Source of the DNA: Omnitrophica WOR_2 bacterium RIFCSPHIGHO2_01_FULL_52_10
GTDB taxonomy: Bacteria > Omnitrophota > Gorgyraeia > Zapsychrales > Zapsychraceae
Length of the DNA: 9,639 bases
Direction of reading: 5' to 3'
Assembly: GCA_001805565.1 (NCBI GenBank)
Contig: MHGM01000022.1
Span: 1-9,639, forward strand
This document shows, piece after piece, positions 6,472 through 9,639 of the stretch. Every line of letters begins with the position of its first letter. The stretch's first letter is position 1. The notes under the pieces were generated by a model. It saw only the letters and a program-made list of their open reading frames with translations, was not told where the DNA came from and searched no databases. Position numbers and translations under genes: made by a program.

Positions 6472-7539
6472 ATGAATCCCAATCAATCCATCCAATCAGA
6501 ACTGGAACGGTCCCAGGGGGAATTGGCGGACATTAAATTTGCCCTGGATGTTTCCTCGATCGTGGCCTTCACGGACGCGCAGGGTAAAATCACTTATGTC
6601 AACGACAAATTCTGCGAGATCTCCAAATATTCCCGGGAAGAACTTTTAGGCCAGGACCATCGCATCATCAACTCAGGATATCATCCCAAAGAATTTATGA
6701 AGGATCTCTGGTGCGCCATTGCCAGCGGGAAGGTTTGGCATGGGGAGATCAGAAACCGCGCCAAAGACGGCACCTGTTATTGGGTCGATACGACCATTGT
6801 TCCTTTCCTGGATGAGAACGGCAAACCTTGTCAATACGTTGCGATCCGTAACGACATCACCGAGCGTAAAGAGATGGAAGAAGCCCTCCAGCACTTGCCC
6901 CAGAGGATCATCCAGGCGCAGGAAAAAGAGCGCGAACGCATTTCCCGGGAAATCCACGACGATCTGGGCCAGTCCCTGGTGACGTTCAAGATCTTGTTGC
7001 AATCTGTCCTCCTGCGCCCGCGGGCAGGTTCCCATAAACAATCCGTCGAGAGATTGATCAGGGACGTCGACAAGATCATCGAGAAGACCCGGCATTTGAC
7101 ATCGGCCTTGCGTCCTTCCACGCTCCAGGTGCTGGGTGTGACCACCGCCACCAAAATTTTGGTCGAGGAATTCCGGCAGAAAGCCATAAAGATCAGGTTT
7201 CAACACGATGACCTGGACCAAATAGCGTTTGAGGGCGACCCGATCAATTTCTACCGGATCCTCCAGGAGGCGCTGACCAATATCATCAAACACGCCCAGG
7301 CCACCCACGTCCATGTGAACATTGATATCGCGGAGGGCCGGCTGGTCATGAACATCGTGGACGACGGACGAGGGTTCTCGCCGGGGGAGAAACATTCTTC
7401 AGGGAAAGAGCCGCAGGGCTTGGGACTTTCCACCATGCGTGAAAGAGCGAGGTTGTTAAAAGGGGATCTGGAGGTCAGTTCCGTCCCTCAACAGGGAACG
7501 ACCGTCCAGCTGAAAGTCCCCGTTGTTCCAAAGGAATAA
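6472..7539 (+). CDS. Cytoplasmic PAS-domain sensor histidine kinase, NarL-type (HisKA_3)
   Basis: The 355-residue protein has no membrane segment. A PAS/PAC sensor occupies about 18-133 (TYVNDKFCEISKYSREELLG, 41-60; ending AIRNDITERK, 124-133). A HisKA_3 dimerization domain follows, with phospho-acceptor His162 in EKERERISREIHDDLGQSL (151-169). The ATPase domain has an N box around LQEALTN (264-270), G1 DDGRGF (297-302) and G2 QGLGLSTMRERA (315-326). It would sense an intracellular cue (redox, small ligand or oxygen; unknown) and phosphorylate the response regulator encoded two bases after its stop. The ATG at 6472 is the only reasonable start, because an in-frame TAA lies at 6433. It has no Shine-Dalgarno and sits 50 bases after tRNA-Leu, so it may be read through from the tRNA promoter. 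Confidence 0.93.
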   Translation: MNPNQSIQSELERSQGELADIKFALDVSSIVAFTDAQGKITYVNDKFCEISKYSREELLGQDHRIINSGYHPKEFMKDLWCAIASGKVWHGEIRNRAKDGTCYWVDTTIVPFLDENGKPCQYVAIRNDITERKEMEEALQHLPQRIIQAQEKERERISREIHDDLGQSLVTFKILLQSVLLRPRAGSHKQSVERLIRDVDKIIEKTRHLTSALRPSTLQVLGVTTATKILVEEFRQKAIKIRFQHDDLDQIAFEGDPINFYRILQEALTNIIKHAQATHVHVNIDIAEGRLVMNIVDDGRGFSPGEKHSSGKEPQGLGLSTMRERARLLKGDLEVSSVPQQGTTVQLKVPVVPKE

Positions 7540-7541
7540 AC

Positions 7542-8189
7542 ATGGGTGCTGTATACAGGATTATATTAGCGGATGACCATCAGATCTTGAGAGCGGGTCT
7601 CAAGGACCTTATCGAGAAGGACAAGGCCTTTAAAGTGGTCGGTCAGGCCAAGGATGGCGATGAATTATTATCGCTGATGGGTTCCGTCAAATGCGACCTC
7701 GTCATCATGGACCTTTCGATGCCCAACCGTGACGGGATGCAGGCGATTCAAGATGTCCGGGTGAAATTCCCGAAGGTCAAGATCCTTGTTCTGACGATGC
7801 AGAAAGACCAGGAGCATTTCAAGCACGCCATGGCTCACGGCGCGTCGGGATATGTCCTTAAAGAAGACGCCTATGACCAGCTGTTGATGGCGGTTAAAAT
7901 GATCCTTCGGGGGAAAAGGTTCGTTTCGCCGACCATATCGAAACTCCTGACGGATTATTATGTCCGTTCCCTGGATGAGGCGGAGTCATCCTCCCTGGAC
8001 ATCCTCACCAAACGCGAACAGCAGATCCTCCAATTCATCGGTAACGGGATGGCTAACAAGAATATCGCCTCCAGGCTGAAATTAAGTGTCAGGACCGTTG
8101 AGACCCATCGCGCCAATCTTGGCCGTAAACTGGGCATCAAAAATACCGCTGGTTTGGTCAAATACGCTGTTACCAAGGGGTTAAGTTAA
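7542..8189 (+). CDS. NarL/FixJ-family response regulator
   Basis: The 215-residue DNA-binding regulator has a receiver domain at about 5-120, with acidic pocket D11-D12, phospho-acceptor D57 in VIMDLSMP, T85 and K107. A LuxR-type helix-turn-helix lies at about 152-212 (LTKREQQILQFIGNGMANKN, 155-174; SVRTVETHRANLGRKLGI, 182-199). All receiver residues needed for phosphorylation are present. The ATG comes two bases after the kinase stop codon, with AAGGAA (7531-7536) inside the kinase's last codons as ribosome binding site. The pair is therefore one translationally linked two-component system. Targets are unknown; the downstream stress genes are candidates. The palindrome GGGTTAAGTTAACCC (8178-8192) spans the stop codon. 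Confidence 0.95.
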   Translation: MGAVYRIILADDHQILRAGLKDLIEKDKAFKVVGQAKDGDELLSLMGSVKCDLVIMDLSMPNRDGMQAIQDVRVKFPKVKILVLTMQKDQEHFKHAMAHGASGYVLKEDAYDQLLMAVKMILRGKRFVSPTISKLLTDYYVRSLDEAESSSLDILTKREQQILQFIGNGMANKNIASRLKLSVRTVETHRANLGRKLGIKNTAGLVKYAVTKGLS

Positions 8190-8288
8190 CCCTGGCCTTT
8201 CCATTTTTCCCTCCGAGGCCTTATACCTGCGTAATTCTACCTAGCCTTCTACGTATATCTGCCAATTTATTTCCTTTGTGATCATTCC

Positions 8289-8294
8289 TATAAT
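8289..8294 (+). promoter_or_regulatory. Candidate -10 element upstream of the receiver gene
   Basis: A perfect TATAAT (8289-8294) lies 46 bases before the ATG of the stand-alone receiver gene, in a 151-base spacer. At 17-base spacing the -35 would be TTTATT (8266-8271), a poor match, so an activator may be needed if the promoter is real. The phosphorylated NarL-type regulator encoded just upstream would be an obvious candidate, but I see no defined binding site. Confidence 0.4.
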
Positions 8295-8340
8295 GAAGCT
8301 GGAAATCAGGAATGGATCTTAAATAGAAAGGAAACAGGGC

Positions 8341-8724
8341 ATGAAGGCGAAGATACTCATTATTGACGACAGCGCCGATTTCAGGGCGCAGGTGAAGGAA
8401 TATTTCAAGATGCATGATCTGGATGTCGAGACCTTTGAGGCCGGTACCGCGGAAATGGGCGTGGCAAAGGCTTCCTGCGTGCGGCCGGATATCGTGCTGA
8501 TGGACATCCACCTGCCGCACGGCAACGGTCTCGAGGCGACAAAATACATCAAGGAGGAGAACCCTGATTGCGATGTCATTGTTTTGACGATGCTGGATGT
8601 GGAAGTGTTCCGGCAGGCGGCCCAAAATGCCGCGGTTACGGATTTTATCGGGAAAAGCGAGATCTACGAGCGGCTGCTGCCGAGCGTGGAGCGATGTTTA
8701 AGGACCGTAAAGAACAAAAAATAA
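8341..8724 (+). CDS. Stand-alone receiver-domain response regulator
   Basis: The 127-residue protein consists only of a CheY-like receiver domain. It has acidic pocket D9-D10 (LIIDDSADFR), phospho-acceptor D55 in VLMDIHLPHGNG, T83 in IVLTML and K105 in FIGKSEI, so it should be phosphorylatable. No output domain follows. Such proteins act by protein contact, as phosphate sinks or as phosphorelay intermediates. The kinase at 6472-7539 is a plausible phosphate donor but this is inference. AAAGGAA just before 8335 is a reasonable ribosome binding site. The gene is followed after 15 bases by the DUF2934 gene, suggesting co-transcription. Confidence 0.93.
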   Translation: MKAKILIIDDSADFRAQVKEYFKMHDLDVETFEAGTAEMGVAKASCVRPDIVLMDIHLPHGNGLEATKYIKEENPDCDVIVLTMLDVEVFRQAAQNAAVTDFIGKSEIYERLLPSVERCLRTVKNKK

Positions 8725-8739
8725 AAAAAGGAGAGAGCC

Positions 8740-8943
8740 ATGAGATTAATGATGAAAGGCAACTCGAAAAAGGCGGAGACGGCTCAAGGAAAAGGCAAGA
8801 CCGCGGGGGCGGAGCAAAAACAATGTTGTGCCCGGGAAGAGGAGATCCGCAAGAAAGCCTATGAGCTTTATGAGAAAAGAGGGTGCCAACCCGGGTATGA
8901 GTGGGAAGATTGGCTTGAAGCGGAACGAACAGTTTGCAAATAG
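8740..8943 (+). CDS. DUF2934 domain mini-protein
   Basis: The 67-residue protein has a Lys/Gly/Ala-rich, probably disordered N-terminus (1-30) and a compact C-terminal motif. IRKKAYELYEKRGCQPG followed by YEWEDWLEAER (about 36-63) matches the DUF2934 pattern of AYxLxExRG then DWLxAE. The family's function is unknown to me; small members often occur near stress and heat-shock genes. Four cysteines (29, 30, 49, 66) are notable in so short a protein. AAAAAGGAGAG directly upstream gives a strong ribosome binding site, which decides for the ATG at 8740 over those at 8749 and 8752. Confidence 0.85.
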   Translation: MRLMMKGNSKKAETAQGKGKTAGAEQKQCCAREEEIRKKAYELYEKRGCQPGYEWEDWLEAERTVCK

Positions 8944-8950
8944 AAAAGAA

Positions 8951-8964
8951 AGGCCGCCCGGCCT
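8951..8964. repeat. Small GC hairpin after the DUF2934 gene
   Basis: AGGCC (8951-8955) pairs with GGCCT (8960-8964) around GCCC, eight bases after the DUF2934 stop. It is short and lacks a following T-run, so it is at most a weak terminator or an mRNA 3'-end stabilizer. Confidence 0.4.
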
Positions 8965-8980
8965 AGAAACGATAGGGCGA

Positions 8981-9029
8981 GCCTCGTCATTTCCTTCAAA
9001 ATGGGAATGAGGAAAAATGACGGGAGGTG
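8981..9029 (+). promoter_or_regulatory. Candidate RNA thermometer in the hsp20 leader
   Basis: CCTC (8982-8985) pairs with GAGG (9024-9027), the core of the hsp20 Shine-Dalgarno sequence. GTCATTT (8986-8992) pairs with AAATGAC (9015-9021), and CCT (8993-8995) pairs with AGG (9010-9012). Two Gs (9022-9023) and two As (9013-9014) bulge on the 3' side, and a G-U pair can extend the base. The stem holds 14-15 pairs broken by bulges, so it could melt in steps. This is the general design of ROSE-type thermometers in small heat-shock gene leaders. Pairing is seen in the sequence; thermosensing is inferred. Confidence 0.5.
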
Positions 9030-9033
9030 TGCG

Positions 9034-9498
9034 ATGAACCTGGTACCATGGAGAGGAAGGGAAAGTGGCGTGGATCTCTTTGATGACCTGGAAGGATTCC
9101 AAAAAGAGATGAATCGTTTGTGCAATGTTACGTTGCATCATCCGGGCAAAAAGGGAAACGGCGGGGCTTTGTGGGCGCCGGCGGGGGACATCATTGATGA
9201 AAAGGATCATATCCGCGTGCGCGCCGATCTGCCGGGAATGAAGAAAGAAGAGATCGAGGTGTCGGTCGACAATGATACCCTGACCATCCGGGGTGAGAAG
9301 AGAGAGGAGAAGGAGATCAAGGAAAAGGATTACGTCCGGTCCGAACGTTATTATGGGGCTTTTCACCGGTCATTTACCTTGCCGGCGGGCGTGGATCCAC
9401 AAAAAGTCAACGCCGGGTATAAAGACGGCGTCCTGGAGATCACTCTTCCCAAGCGGGAAGATGCCAAGCCCAAACAGATCAAGGTGGATATCAAATAG
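9034..9498 (+). CDS. Small heat-shock protein, Hsp20/alpha-crystallin family
   Basis: The 154-residue protein has an N-terminal arm MNLVPWRGRE with an amphipathic segment (VDLFDDLEGFQKEMNRL, 13-29) and an alpha-crystallin domain at about 48-140 (WAPAGDIIDEKDHIRVRADLPGM, 47-69). The signature AGYKDGVLEITLPK is at 127-140, and a C-terminal IKV (149-151) serves as the I-x-I-type oligomer contact. It is an ATP-independent holdase that binds unfolding proteins in the cytoplasm. The frame is open to 9001, but the ATG at 9034 is preferred: GGGAGGTG (9022-9029) precedes it and the family's N-terminus starts this way. That ribosome binding site is within the leader hairpin. No CIRCE element is seen. 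The gene is 24 bases upstream of the ybaK-like gene. Confidence 0.95.
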   Translation: MNLVPWRGRESGVDLFDDLEGFQKEMNRLCNVTLHHPGKKGNGGALWAPAGDIIDEKDHIRVRADLPGMKKEEIEVSVDNDTLTIRGEKREEKEIKEKDYVRSERYYGAFHRSFTLPAGVDPQKVNAGYKDGVLEITLPKREDAKPKQIKVDIK

Positions 9499-9522
9499 GC
9501 TGTTGGGGGAAAGGAGGGTGTT

Positions 9523-9639
9523 ATGCCCATCCAAAAATTAAAAAGTTATCTGGACAAAAATAATGTTAGATACAGCGTTGTCAGCCATCTGACCACGTAT
9601 ACGGCCCAGGGAACGGCGCAAAGCGCCCATATCCCGGGC
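9523..9639 (+). CDS. YbaK/EbsC-family aminoacyl-tRNA deacylase, N-terminal part
   Basis: An open frame starts at ATG 9523 after a strong AAAGGAGGG (9511-9518) and runs off the right edge after 39 codons. The visible part begins MPIQKLKSYLDKNNVRYSVV, continues with SHLTTYTAQGTAQSAHIPG, and matches the N-terminus of YbaK-like proteins. There a short helix, a beta strand ending near SH, and the TAQ...A...HIPG segment lead into the core. Family members hydrolyse mischarged tRNAs such as Cys-tRNA(Pro); the specificity of this one cannot be judged. It is probably co-transcribed with hsp20. Confidence 0.8.
   Translation, partial: MPIQKLKSYLDKNNVRYSVVSHLTTYTAQGTAQSAHIPG

Noticed and set aside
8914..8950. 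Possible sigma32 heat-shock promoter (CTTGAAG at 8914-8920) upstream of hsp20
   Set aside because: The -35-like match is inside the DUF2934 coding region and no CCCCAT-type -10 follows at the right distance.
8746..9366. 206-codon minus-strand open frame across DUF2934 and hsp20
   Set aside because: It overlaps two convincing plus-strand genes with strong ribosome binding sites, and its sequence looks like antisense translation.

Overview
The window reads as an ordinary bacterial chromosome segment of moderate GC with dense genes. The envelope genes (a membrane-anchored LysM/L,D-transpeptidase and a Sec-exported periplasmic protein) suggest a didermic bacterium. The gene mix, the short-repeat hairpins between genes and the style of the proteins would fit an uncultivated lineage such as Omnitrophota or a related PVC-type group. 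That placement is a low-confidence impression from protein style, not a search result.

Layout. Bases 1-100 hold the last codons of a plus-strand gene and a hairpin terminator shared with the convergent comM (98-1636, minus). A 248-base divergent spacer follows, carrying a heptamer-repeat inverted repeat and a promoter. It leads into a plus-strand run: a DUF212 membrane protein, a LysM-YkuD L,D-transpeptidase, accA and rlmN (1885-5384). A minus-strand gene for a small exported protein with STI1-like Asp-Pro repeats ends against rlmN. Next come a strong sigma70-type promoter, tRNA-Ala(GGC), two hairpins and tRNA-Leu(CAA). The right third (6472-9639) is regulatory and stress-related: a PAS sensor kinase and NarL-type response regulator pair, a stand-alone receiver protein, a DUF2934 mini-protein, an Hsp20 chaperone and the start of a YbaK-type aminoacyl-tRNA deacylase.

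How the genes fit together. The left two thirds are housekeeping genes: DNA processing, cell wall cross-linking, fatty-acid synthesis, rRNA modification and tRNAs. The right third looks like a signal-and-stress neighbourhood. The kinase and regulator are translationally close and surely partners. The receiver, DUF2934, hsp20 and ybaK genes all point the same way with short gaps and good ribosome binding sites.

The most interesting signals are non-coding. (1) A hairpin in the hsp20 leader pairs with the Shine-Dalgarno core, a candidate RNA thermometer. (2) Two spacers carry inverted repeats whose arms are built of degenerate 7-base units of different sequence. (3) The tRNA-Ala leader contains a segment that can pair either with an upstream copy of the tRNA start or with the mature tRNA 5' end itself. 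No wholly new multi-gene system is evident. All protein family calls rest on motif reading, not on database searches.
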